Below, one piece after another: positions 1-5,582 of a DNA stretch of 8,844 bases. Below the pieces are notes generated by a model, which made no database searches, was not told where the DNA came from, and saw only the letters and a list, made by a program, of their open reading frames with translations. Origin of the DNA: JAWLCG01 sp041687295 (GTDB lineage: Bacteria; Planctomycetota; Phycisphaerae; SM23-33; FEN-1343); the NCBI GenBank assembly GCA_041687295.1, contig JAWLCG010000208.1:1-8844 (forward strand), read 5' to 3'. Made by a program: the position numbers and the translations under genes. Position 1 is the stretch's first letter, and each line of letters starts with the position of its first letter.

Positions 1-1
1 G

Positions 2-292
2 GCCGCCGCCCTGCGCGAGCTGCTGGGCGGGGCCCGCGTGCCGGTCGTGTCGCTGACCGGAGCGGTCGGCAACTGCTTCGCCGGAACGGGCGGCCTGGCC
101 CTGGCGACGGCCTGCCTGGCCCTGCACCGCCAGAGGGTCCCCGCCAGCGTCAACAGCGCCCCGGCCAACGGCAAGCTGGGCCTGCACCTGCCCGCGGCCG
201 CCGAGTCGCGCCCCGTCGGGGCGGCCCTGGTCCAGGGCTTCAGCCACACCGGCCAGTCCGGCGCCCTGGTCCTCAAACGGTACACGGAGTAG
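2..292 (+). CDS. Chain-length-factor-like ketosynthase, C-terminal part (5' end outside window)
   Basis: The frame is open from the left edge, so only the last 96 residues are seen. They align along their whole length with the C-terminal thiolase-fold region of the ketosynthase encoded just downstream: VPVVSLTGAVGN matches VPVSSAKSMIGH, and the ends FSHTGQSGALVLKRYTE and NSFGFGGQNDSIILRRYRE match. At the catalytic positions the active-site Lys is Thr19 and the second His is Asn24 (fragment numbering), so this copy should not carry out Claisen condensation. That is the pattern of chain-length factors (KS-beta), which pair with an active ketosynthase to set chain length or to decarboxylate malonyl-ACP. 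The gene ends 46 bases before the active partner and is probably co-transcribed with it. The active-site Cys region lies outside the window, so the CLF assignment is inference; a divergent, inactive FabF paralogue is the alternative. Confidence 0.8.
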   Translation, partial: AAALRELLGGARVPVVSLTGAVGNCFAGTGGLALATACLALHRQRVPASVNSAPANGKLGLHLPAAAESRPVGAALVQGFSHTGQSGALVLKRYTE

Positions 293-338
293 CGAACGGC
301 CCCGGGCCTCAAAGCTCAAGCCTGATTGGGTATTCGGA

Positions 339-1625
339 ATGAACAAGCGTCGCGTCGTCATCACGGGCATGGGCATGGTCACGCCGCTGGGCCATGACGT
401 CGAGACCGTCTGGCAGGCCCTGCTGGCCGGCGCCAGCGGCGTCAGTGAGACCGAGCTGTTCGACGCCCGCACGTTCCCCACCACCTTCAGCGCCCAGGTG
501 AAGAACTACGACCTGCCCCTGGCCGGCCCCGACGACCCGCACGCCTCGGCCGGGCGCCACTGCCGGTTCGCCCTCGGCGCCGCCCGCCAGGCCTGGACGC
601 AGGCCGGCCTGGACGCCGCGGAGGACCTCGACCGCTCGCGCCTGGGCGTCTACCTCGGCAGTGGCGAGGGCAGCCTGGACTTCGACAATTTCACCGGCTG
701 CATTATCGACGCGTGGCGCGACGGACAGCTCGACACCGTCGAGTGGGCCCGCCTCGCCTTCGCCCGCATGGACCGCCTGCACGAGCTGGAGCAGGAGGCC
801 AACATGGTCGGCGCCCACCTCGCCCGCGAGTTCGGCGCGACCGGGCCGGTCTTCAACGTCCTGACCGCCTGCGCCGCCAGCACCCAGGCCCTCGGCGAGG
901 CCACCGAGCAGATCCGCCGTGGCTGCGTCGACGTGGTGCTCTCCGGCGGCGCCCACAGCATGATCCACCCGCTGGGCGTGACCGGCTTCAACCGCCTGAC
1001 CGCCCTGAGCGTCCGCAACGACTCGCCCGCCACCGCCAGCCGACCCTTCGACCTGACCCGCGACGGCTTCGTCCTGGGCGAGGGCTCCAGCATCCTCATC
1101 CTCGAGGAACTCGAGCACGCCAAAGCCCGCGGGGCGACGATCCTGGCCGAGATCGTCGGCTTCGGCAGCAGCGCCGACGCCTTCCGCATCACCGACCAGG
1201 ACCCCGACGGCGACGGCGCCGCCGCCGCCATGCGGATGGCCCTGGCCGACGCGGGCCTCCAGCCCGCCGACATCCAGTACATCAGCGCCCACGGCACCGG
1301 CACCAAGCAGAACGACAGCGTCGAGACCTGCGGCATGAAAGCCGCCTTCGGCCCCGCCATCGACCAGGTGCCCGTCAGCTCCGCCAAGAGCATGATCGGC
1401 CACCTCATCGCCGCCGCCGGCGCCACCGAGCTGATCACCTGCATCCTGGCCCTGCGCGACGGCGTGCTGCCCCCCACCGCCAACTACGCCACGCCCGACC
1501 CCGACTGCGACCTCGACTACATCCCCAACGCCCCCCGCCCCGCCCGCCTCGACGTCGCCATGAGCAACTCCTTCGGCTTCGGCGGCCAGAACGACTCGAT
1601 CATCCTCCGCCGCTACCGCGAGTAG
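339..1625 (+). CDS. Beta-ketoacyl-ACP synthase, FabF/KAS II family (active partner of a KS/CLF pair)
   Basis: 428 residues, close to the usual FabF length of about 410-430. It should condense an acyl chain with malonyl-ACP in the cytoplasm. The N terminus is typical (RRVVITGMGMVTPLG). The nucleophile is Cys178 in TACAAST; His318 lies in AHGTGT, Lys350 in SSAKS and His355 in IGHL, and the Gly-rich NSFGFGGQND closes the protein, so the catalytic set is complete. The segment at about residues 109-160 differs from FabF, with an acidic, helical stretch (around HELEQEANMVGAHL) where FabF has its MANM region; this suggests a specialised ketosynthase rather than the housekeeping enzyme. ATG is the first start that gives the conserved N terminus; the upstream Shine-Dalgarno is weak. 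The inactive-looking paralogue ends 46 bases upstream, as in type II polyketide and related lipid clusters, although there the active subunit usually comes first. The product cannot be deduced from this window. Confidence 0.93.
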   Translation: MNKRRVVITGMGMVTPLGHDVETVWQALLAGASGVSETELFDARTFPTTFSAQVKNYDLPLAGPDDPHASAGRHCRFALGAARQAWTQAGLDAAEDLDRSRLGVYLGSGEGSLDFDNFTGCIIDAWRDGQLDTVEWARLAFARMDRLHELEQEANMVGAHLAREFGATGPVFNVLTACAASTQALGEATEQIRRGCVDVVLSGGAHSMIHPLGVTGFNRLTALSVRNDSPATASRPFDLTRDGFVLGEGSSILILEELEHAKARGATILAEIVGFGSSADAFRITDQDPDGDGAAAAMRMALADAGLQPADIQYISAHGTGTKQNDSVETCGMKAAFGPAIDQVPVSSAKSMIGHLIAAAGATELITCILALRDGVLPPTANYATPDPDCDLDYIPNAPRPARLDVAMSNSFGFGGQNDSIILRRYRE

Positions 1626-1635
1626 ACCGGGAAGG

Positions 1636-1660
1636 TGGGGCTCCGCTGCGCTGCGCCCCA
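1636..1660 (+). terminator. Hairpin just after the ketosynthase stop codon
   Basis: TGGGGC (1636-1641) pairs with GCCCCA (1655-1660) around a 13-base loop, beginning 10 bases after the TAG. There is no T-run, so intrinsic termination is uncertain. The sequence resembles short GC-rich palindromes scattered through many bacterial genomes and may be a repeat rather than a terminator. Confidence 0.3.
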
Positions 1661-1687
1661 GCCTACGGCGCGGCCCGTCTTCGTAGC

Positions 1688-1765
1688 CCAGTAGGTCGGG
1701 CATACCTGCCCGACATCGAACGCTAGAGAGCCCACCATGTCGGGGAAGTATCCCCGACCTACTGG
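1688..1765. repeat. Dispersed palindromic element, complete copy A
   Basis: Two 29-base arms (1688-1716 and 1737-1765) are inverted copies matching at 26 of 29 positions, around a 20-base centre. Each arm also folds alone: GTCGGGCA/TGCCCGAC with loop TACC in the left arm, GTCGGGGA/TCCCCGAC with loop AGTA in the right. Two of the three differences between the arms are at positions that pair with each other in the local hairpin, so both local stems stay perfect. A second long copy is at 5256-5327 and a right-arm-only copy at 3511-3540. It contains no gene. It is most like a REP/MITE-type element and may also stop transcription between the two convergent genes. Confidence 0.85.
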
Positions 1766-1803
1766 CTCGATCATCCTCCGCCGCTACCGCGAGCAGACCG
1801 GGA

Positions 1804-1830
1804 CCCAGTAGGGCGGGCATTGCCCGCCGT
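1804..1830. repeat. Related half-element hairpin
   Basis: The left-arm start CCAGTAGG reappears here, followed by GGCGGG-CATTG-CCCGCC (1812-1828), a perfect 6-base stem. It directly follows the second copy of the 38-base repeat, so this gap holds one complete element and one variant half-element next to each other. It may help terminate transcription from both convergent genes. Confidence 0.6.
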
Positions 1831-1885
1831 CGCTGGCGTCAGACTCCGCCCGGACGCTCGGGATGCACCGGCCTTGCCCTTCCTG

Positions 1886-3400
1886 TCACGCCAGGGGCGG
1901 CAGCGTCCGCACGGCGAGGGCGTCGAACCGGGCCTGGCCCCGCTCGAGGGCGAGCTCCACGCGGCCGGCGGCGATCGGGCAGGCGGAGGCCGAGAGCATC
2001 CACCGGTCGTCGAGGTAGACCTCGATGTACTCATCGCGGAAAAGCACCCGCAGGCCGTAGGGCTGACCGGGCCGCAGGGCCAGGGCGAGCTGCTGGAGCG
2101 TGTGGGGGCCTCGGTCCTGGCCCATCTGCTCGCCGACGTGTCGGCCCCAGCCGAAGCCGGGCACCCACGCGACGTCCTGCAGCATCAGCCGGCCGGCGGT
2201 GAAGTCCAGCCAGACGGCCAGGCCCCGGCTGGGCTGGTCGAACATGTGCTGGCCGGCCTCTCGGGTGGCGCGGACGACCAGGCCGGCCCGGCCCGCCTCG
2301 CGCGCGGTGATGCGGACGGTCACCTCCCCGTCGGTGACCGCCTGGGCTACGGGACAGGCCGTGCCCGTGGCGGCGGCCTGGCCGACCCAGCCGCCGTCGT
2401 GGCGGTTCCAGAGGCCCAGGTCGTGGGGCTTGGGGGCGGGCCGCTCCATCGCCGGCGGAACGGGCGTCATCAGCGGCTCCAGCAGCGGCAGGTAGCTCAG
2501 GGCCAGCGTGCCGTCGGGCTGGGCCTCGATCCGCTTGGGCAGACCGAAGGCCTTGCGCCGCCCGTTGTGGTGGAAGTAGAGCCACCGCTGCTGCCCCACC
2601 GCCAGCGACCGGGCCGCCCAGGGCCCCACCATGTCATCGCTGCAGCCGATCAGCAGCGGCTCAGCCGGCCAGTCGTAGGGCCCGTCCATCCTCGGCCCGC
2701 GGAGGTAGAACGTGCCCGACTGGTCCTTACGGGCGGGCGTGTCGATCCGCGTGCCCCCCCACCCGTGGTCCAGCAGCAGCAGGTACCACGCCTCGCCCAG
2801 GCGGAAGACGTCGGGCACTTCGGCAAACACCACCCGCCCGGCCAGGTCGGCCAGGGGCTCGAGGTACTCCCACTGCCGCAGGTCTCGGCTGCGGGCGTGG
2901 GCGACGATCGTCCCGGTGTCGTCGGCCGACCACGCCGGCCGGCGGGCGCACAGGAAGGCGTGGTACCAGCCCGCGGCGTCCTGCAGGATCATCGGGTCGC
3001 GCCACGCGGCGTGCATGAAGTGCACCGCGCTGGGCTCGCGGCGGTAGTGCGGCGGCTCGGGCGCCAGGACCGCCTGCTCGCCCAGCAGCTGCCACCGCTC
3101 CAGATCGTCCGACACCAGCAGCCCGTAGCCCGGGATGCCATCCGGCCCCGGACCGCCGGCCAGCATGTGGAACCGCCCCTCGTGGCGGACGATGCAGCCA
3201 GTCCACGGCGCGCCCTTCTCGTTCCACGCGCCGGCCGGCCCGACGAGGTTCACCGGGGCCAGCGTCTCCCACTGCACCCAGTCGCGGCTGCGGGCATGGC
3301 CAAGCGTCTCGCCGCCCCGCAGGTGGAACAGGTGAAACCACCCCTCGTGCTGCACCAGCGTGGTGTCCCACAGGGAGCCGTCAGGCGGACGATAGAGCAT
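1886..3400 (-). CDS. GH32-like glycoside hydrolase (beta-fructosidase clan, five-bladed propeller)
   Basis: 504 residues. A beta-propeller of clan GH-J type is followed by a beta-sandwich. Three acidic residues fall at the order and spacing of the GH32 triad: Asp12 (WDTT, nucleophile position), Asp135 (WRDPM, the RDP motif) and Glu194 (AEVPDVF, the acid/base ECP motif). In Thermotoga maritima invertase these are 17, 138 and 190. Propeller repeats such as GHARSRDWVQWE and AHARSRDLRQWE support the fold. The C terminus (about 458-475, IEVYLDDRW) resembles the GH32 C-terminal domain. The canonical WMNDPNG box is replaced by LWDTTLVQHEG, so fructan specificity should not be assumed; another sugar substrate is plausible. 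No signal peptide is visible, suggesting a cytoplasmic enzyme. The start was chosen because AAGGAG lies 8 bases before this ATG; a start 24 codons earlier has no such support. It lies 139 bases downstream of the DUF7003-like gene. Confidence 0.8.
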   Translation of the reverse strand: MLYRPPDGSLWDTTLVQHEGWFHLFHLRGGETLGHARSRDWVQWETLAPVNLVGPAGAWNEKGAPWTGCIVRHEGRFHMLAGGPGPDGIPGYGLLVSDDLERWQLLGEQAVLAPEPPHYRREPSAVHFMHAAWRDPMILQDAAGWYHAFLCARRPAWSADDTGTIVAHARSRDLRQWEYLEPLADLAGRVVFAEVPDVFRLGEAWYLLLLDHGWGGTRIDTPARKDQSGTFYLRGPRMDGPYDWPAEPLLIGCSDDMVGPWAARSLAVGQQRWLYFHHNGRRKAFGLPKRIEAQPDGTLALSYLPLLEPLMTPVPPAMERPAPKPHDLGLWNRHDGGWVGQAAATGTACPVAQAVTDGEVTVRITAREAGRAGLVVRATREAGQHMFDQPSRGLAVWLDFTAGRLMLQDVAWVPGFGWGRHVGEQMGQDRGPHTLQQLALALRPGQPYGLRVLFRDEYIEVYLDDRWMLSASACPIAAGRVELALERGQARFDALAVRTLPPLA

Positions 3401-3408
3401 GGCGGGGT

Positions 3409-3414
3409 CTCCTT
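3409..3414 (-). promoter_or_regulatory. Shine-Dalgarno AAGGAG fixing the GH32-like start
   Basis: Minus-strand AAGGAG is 8 bases before the ATG at 3400. It is one of the two clearest ribosome-binding sites in the window and rules out the longer frame opening at 3472. Confidence 0.8.
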
Positions 3415-3510
3415 CTGTAAACGCAGCCGGCAGGGCCGGCAACTCGTGGCCGACGGAACGCCGGGCGGACACCCAACCGCCCTGACCACCCCTGCCGGCA
3501 CCGAGTCAGT

Positions 3511-3540
3511 AGTTTGGGAAGTATCTCCGACCCACCGGCT
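3511..3540. repeat. Half copy of the dispersed palindromic element (right arm only)
   Basis: These 30 bases match 1738-1767 at 24 positions (core GGGAAGTATC.CCGACC). The left arm and central part are missing. The last base is the first of the stop codon (TCA, 3540-3542) of the neighbouring minus-strand gene, so the element abuts or created the present end of that gene. Confidence 0.65.
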
Positions 3541-4262
3541 CATATCGTCCCCGCCATGGGCCAGTTCGACCAGTGCGTGTTGGGCGGTTCAGTGGGCCGA
3601 TAGCGCGACGGGTCGCCGGTGGCCAGCACCTCGGCGAGCATCTGGAACGTCTCGCACTGGCTCGGTCGCTCGCCCAGCATGGGGTCGCAGTGGTGCCACT
3701 CGTCCAGGCGTAGGATCAGCGGCATCCGCCGGCCCAGCCTCTCGGCGATCTCCTCTTCGGTCGCCAGCAGCAGGTCCCGGTGCCGCGGGGCCAGCCAGCG
3801 CAGCAACTCCTGCCCGTAGATGTCCGGCGGCTCCTCCAGAGGGATGCCGGCGGCCTCGTAGTCCGAGGGATTGGTCGTTACGGGGACCACACGCCCCCGG
3901 ATCCGCATGTCCACCGCCGCCGGGTTGATCCGTTGGCCCAGGATGTCCTCCGGGTCGAACAGGGGCGGGCCCTCGCCGTCGGCGGTAACTCGCAGGTCAC
4001 TTGCGCAGTAGCTGTAAGGATCAGTAGGAGGATGCTTCTCGTTCGCATAGACGTGTACTTGAGCGGCAATGCAGCCATGCCTTTCCGTCAAGTTGCTGAA
4101 TCCGAGGACTTCGACGACAAGGCCCCAGGCGCAGTCTGCTCCATAGCATGACAATCGCGTAGCCGCTGGATAGCGACTTCCACTTCGCAGAAGCGGGAAG
4201 CTGATCCACCACTTCATGCTGGCGTAGTCCAGTTGGTCCAGTATCGAAGTCATCTCGTCCAT
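3540..4262 (-). CDS. DUF7003-like protein of unknown function
   Basis: 240 residues; soluble, with no signal peptide or membrane segment. From memory it resembles the DUF7003 family: an N-terminal SILDQLDYA, then YPAATRLSCY and WGLVVEVLGF (about 31-54), a central ELLRWLAPRHRDLLLATEEE (about 152-171), and a well-ordered C terminus with LRLDEWHHCDP (about 185-194) and PPNTHWSNWP (about 226-235). The Trp, His and Cys residues in those last motifs could bind a metal or ligand, but no function is known to me. The start is chosen at the ATG with GAGAG 7 bases upstream; another ATG three codons later is also possible, and one 13 codons earlier is less likely. It lies 97 bases after the membrane-protein gene and may share its transcript. 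The 5' half (about 4000-4260) is visibly less GC-rich than the neighbours, which could mean transfer. The stop codon touches a repeat remnant. Confidence 0.65.
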   Translation of the reverse strand: MDEMTSILDQLDYASMKWWISFPLLRSGSRYPAATRLSCYGADCAWGLVVEVLGFSNLTERHGCIAAQVHVYANEKHPPTDPYSYCASDLRVTADGEGPPLFDPEDILGQRINPAAVDMRIRGRVVPVTTNPSDYEAAGIPLEEPPDIYGQELLRWLAPRHRDLLLATEEEIAERLGRRMPLILRLDEWHHCDPMLGERPSQCETFQMLAEVLATGDPSRYRPTEPPNTHWSNWPMAGTI

Positions 4263-4359
4263 GGTGTCTCTCGCTAGGCAGACGTCAACGGCCGGTGGCA
4301 TGGCCGAGGGGTTCCGTCGACGGGTGCCCCCTCGAACTCCCCGCCGTCTGCCCAGCGGT

Positions 4360-5049
4360 TCAGGGGGTGGCCTGTTCCCTCTTGAGCCATTGGGCCATGG
4401 ATGTGACGGCCACGGCGAGAAGCGCGACGCCGGCGATGATGGCCCCCAGCCATCCCATCAGCGAAAGGACGGTCATGATCACCCCGGCAATCATCACGCC
4501 CAGCAGGATGGACAGCATCGCGTGATGGAACTTCATGCCCATCAGGAACGCCGCCATCGCGCCCGTCCACCCGCCGGTGACCGGCAGCGGGATGGCGACG
4601 AAGATCGTCAGGCCGAGCGTCTGGTACTTCTCGATGCTCGCGCTCTTCCTGCGGGTCCGGGCAAAGAGCCACTCGAAGAAGGCCTTGCCCAGCCGGAACC
4701 GCATCAGCAACCGCGAGATCGGGCCGAGAAAGAGCATGATGAACGGGATGGGCACCATGTTCCCCGCCACGGCGAAGATGTAGGTCACCAGGGGGTTCAT
4801 GCCGAACAGGTGCCCGGCGGGCACGGCCCCGCGGAGTTCGACGATCGGCAGCATGGAGATCAGGAACACCACCACGAAATCGGGCAGCCCGCTCTGGCGA
4901 AGGAACCCGGCGATGCGCACACCGATGCGCTCGTGCCCACCGGCGGGATCGGCCACAACGGCGTCCTCGGCCGGCGCGGCCAACGCCGCCGTCGCAGTGG
5001 CCGCCATACACGCAAGAGCAATCAGAAACAGGCTCAGGGCCTTGTTCAT
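4360..5049 (-). CDS. Small-multidrug-export-type membrane protein (PF06695/COG2426 family)
   Basis: 229 residues. A hydrophobic N terminus (about 1-25, ending in LAAPAE) looks like a signal sequence or first membrane anchor. The family blocks follow in order: ELRGAVPAG (71-79), GNMVPIPF (96-103), a basic cytoplasmic-type loop with TRRKSASIEKYQ (132-143), IPLPVTGGWTG (153-163), and two hydrophobic segments (about 178-196 and 199-217). The Pro/Gly-rich re-entrant-looking motifs are typical of this family, whose name suggests drug export but whose real substrate is poorly established; an integral inner-membrane transporter is all that can be claimed. The ATG has GTGAGG about 8 bases upstream. 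A strong promoter candidate (5091-5118) lies 41 bases before it, so this gene probably opens a transcript that may continue into the DUF7003-like and GH32-like genes. Confidence 0.85.
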   Translation of the reverse strand: MNKALSLFLIALACMAATATAALAAPAEDAVVADPAGGHERIGVRIAGFLRQSGLPDFVVVFLISMLPIVELRGAVPAGHLFGMNPLVTYIFAVAGNMVPIPFIMLFLGPISRLLMRFRLGKAFFEWLFARTRRKSASIEKYQTLGLTIFVAIPLPVTGGWTGAMAAFLMGMKFHHAMLSILLGVMIAGVIMTVLSLMGWLGAIIAGVALLAVAVTSMAQWLKREQATP

Positions 5050-5090
5050 CGTGAAACCTCACGTACGGTGCTGTACTCGCTGGTCGAGGC

Positions 5091-5118
5091 AGCATACCCG
5101 CTAACCTGAAGGTGTCAA
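5091..5118 (-). promoter_or_regulatory. Sigma70-like promoter of the membrane-protein gene
   Basis: On the minus strand TTGACA (5118-5113, a perfect -35) is followed after 16 bases by TATGCT (5096-5091, 4 of 6 to the -10 consensus). Transcription would start near 5084, giving a leader of about 35 bases. This is the best promoter in the window. Confidence 0.65.
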
Positions 5119-5182
5119 CAGGAGTTCCAGGGACAGTCTCCAGGAAGACCCGGGGATGCCCGCCAGACAGGGAGCCGTCCTG

Positions 5183-5201
5183 GGCGGGCTTCACGCCCGC
5201 C
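5183..5201. repeat. GC-rich hairpin
   Basis: GGCGGGC (5183-5189) pairs perfectly with GCCCGCC (5195-5201) around TTCAC. It has the same general form as the half-element hairpin at 1812-1828 and is probably another member of the dispersed palindrome population. Confidence 0.5.
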
Positions 5202-5255
5202 AACCCGGCCGCGACATGACCCCCGTACTCCAGCCATGTGGGGCAAGTCAGCAGC

Positions 5256-5327
5256 TCGGGCATACCTGCCCGACACCAAACGAGAGAGAGCCCGCCTTGT
5301 CGGGGAAGTGTCCTCGATCTACCGGCT
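5256..5327. repeat. Dispersed palindromic element, copy B
   Basis: These 72 bases match 1696-1767 at 62 positions without gaps. The left hairpin and its loop (5256-5275) are identical; differences cluster in the centre and in the right arm, where G5310 (A in copy A), T5314, T5319 and C5323 have changed. The change of C to T at 5314 turns a G-C pair into G-T, so the right stem is kept but weakened. The outer CCAGTAGG of copy A is not conserved at the left edge. Confidence 0.85.
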
Positions 5328-5413
5328 ATCGGGGCACCCCGTCGTTGGGCGGCACTGCCGCTCCCACTCCGGGGCCTGTCAACGAGGCACACGCCTGGCC
5401 GCCGCGCAGGGGA

Positions 5414-5437
5414 AAGCCCCGGGCGGGCCCGGGGCTT
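5414..5437 (-). terminator. Strong hairpin downstream of the cobalamin-domain gene
   Basis: AAGCCCCGGG (5414-5423) pairs perfectly with CCCGGGGCTT (5428-5437), a 10-base stem with a CGGG loop. In the minus direction it lies about 145 bases after the stop at 5583 and ends in a short T-run (CTTTCCCC). The same AGCCCCGGGC core forms the hairpin after aat, so it may be a shared terminator type or another dispersed repeat. Confidence 0.5.
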
Positions 5438-5582
5438 CAGGGGGGGTGCTGGGGGTGTCGCGTGCCGGTCGGTGGCGGGCTCCTGGGTCCTGGCTACGGG
5501 CCACTGGCAACTGCGACCGCCCTGCCGGGCCTCGCCGCGCTCGAGCCGGCCTAGGGGGGACCGGCCTATGGCTCGGCGCGGT

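Larger units (their letters stand above)
1595..1803 (+). repeat. 38-base direct repeat of the ketosynthase 3' end (1595-1632 and 1766-1803)
   Basis: Bases 1595-1632, the last codons of the ketosynthase plus 7 bases after its stop, recur at 1766-1803 with a single difference. T1623 of the TAG stop is C in the second copy (CAG at 1794-1796). The copies are exactly 171 bases apart, with 133 bases of palindromic DNA between them. Read in the original frame, the second copy continues Q-T-G-T-Q to a TAG at 1809-1811. This looks like either a partial tandem duplication or an insertion that duplicated its target. A 38-base duplication is too long for an ordinary transposon target site. Confidence 0.9.
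5050..5582. other. Repeat-rich intergenic region, no gene seen
   Basis: Between two minus-strand genes. It holds the membrane-protein promoter, the hairpin at 5183-5201, palindromic element copy B and the terminator-like hairpin. Open frames crossing it run antisense into the neighbouring gene, have no recognisable protein motifs, and consist of Arg/Gly/Ala-rich translations typical of high-GC shadow frames. Confidence 0.7.

Noticed and set aside
309..1820. Long open frame on the minus strand opposite the ketosynthase
   Set aside because: Its translation is Gly/Ala/Val-rich with no motifs, while the plus strand encodes an intact ketosynthase. Long antisense frames are expected at this GC content.
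1626..1885. CRISPR array or integron attC site in the repeat-rich gap
   Set aside because: There are no regular spacers between identical repeats and no integrase or cas genes, and the palindromes recur elsewhere as single units.
3414..3442. Promoter-like TTGCCG-17-TACAGA upstream of the GH32-like gene
   Set aside because: The -10 overlaps the Shine-Dalgarno sequence, so the transcript would start after or inside the ribosome-binding site.
1820..3928. Very long plus-strand open frame (about 700 codons)
   Set aside because: It is antisense to the GH32-like gene and runs into the DUF7003-like gene. The composition is shadow-like and it crosses several unrelated units.
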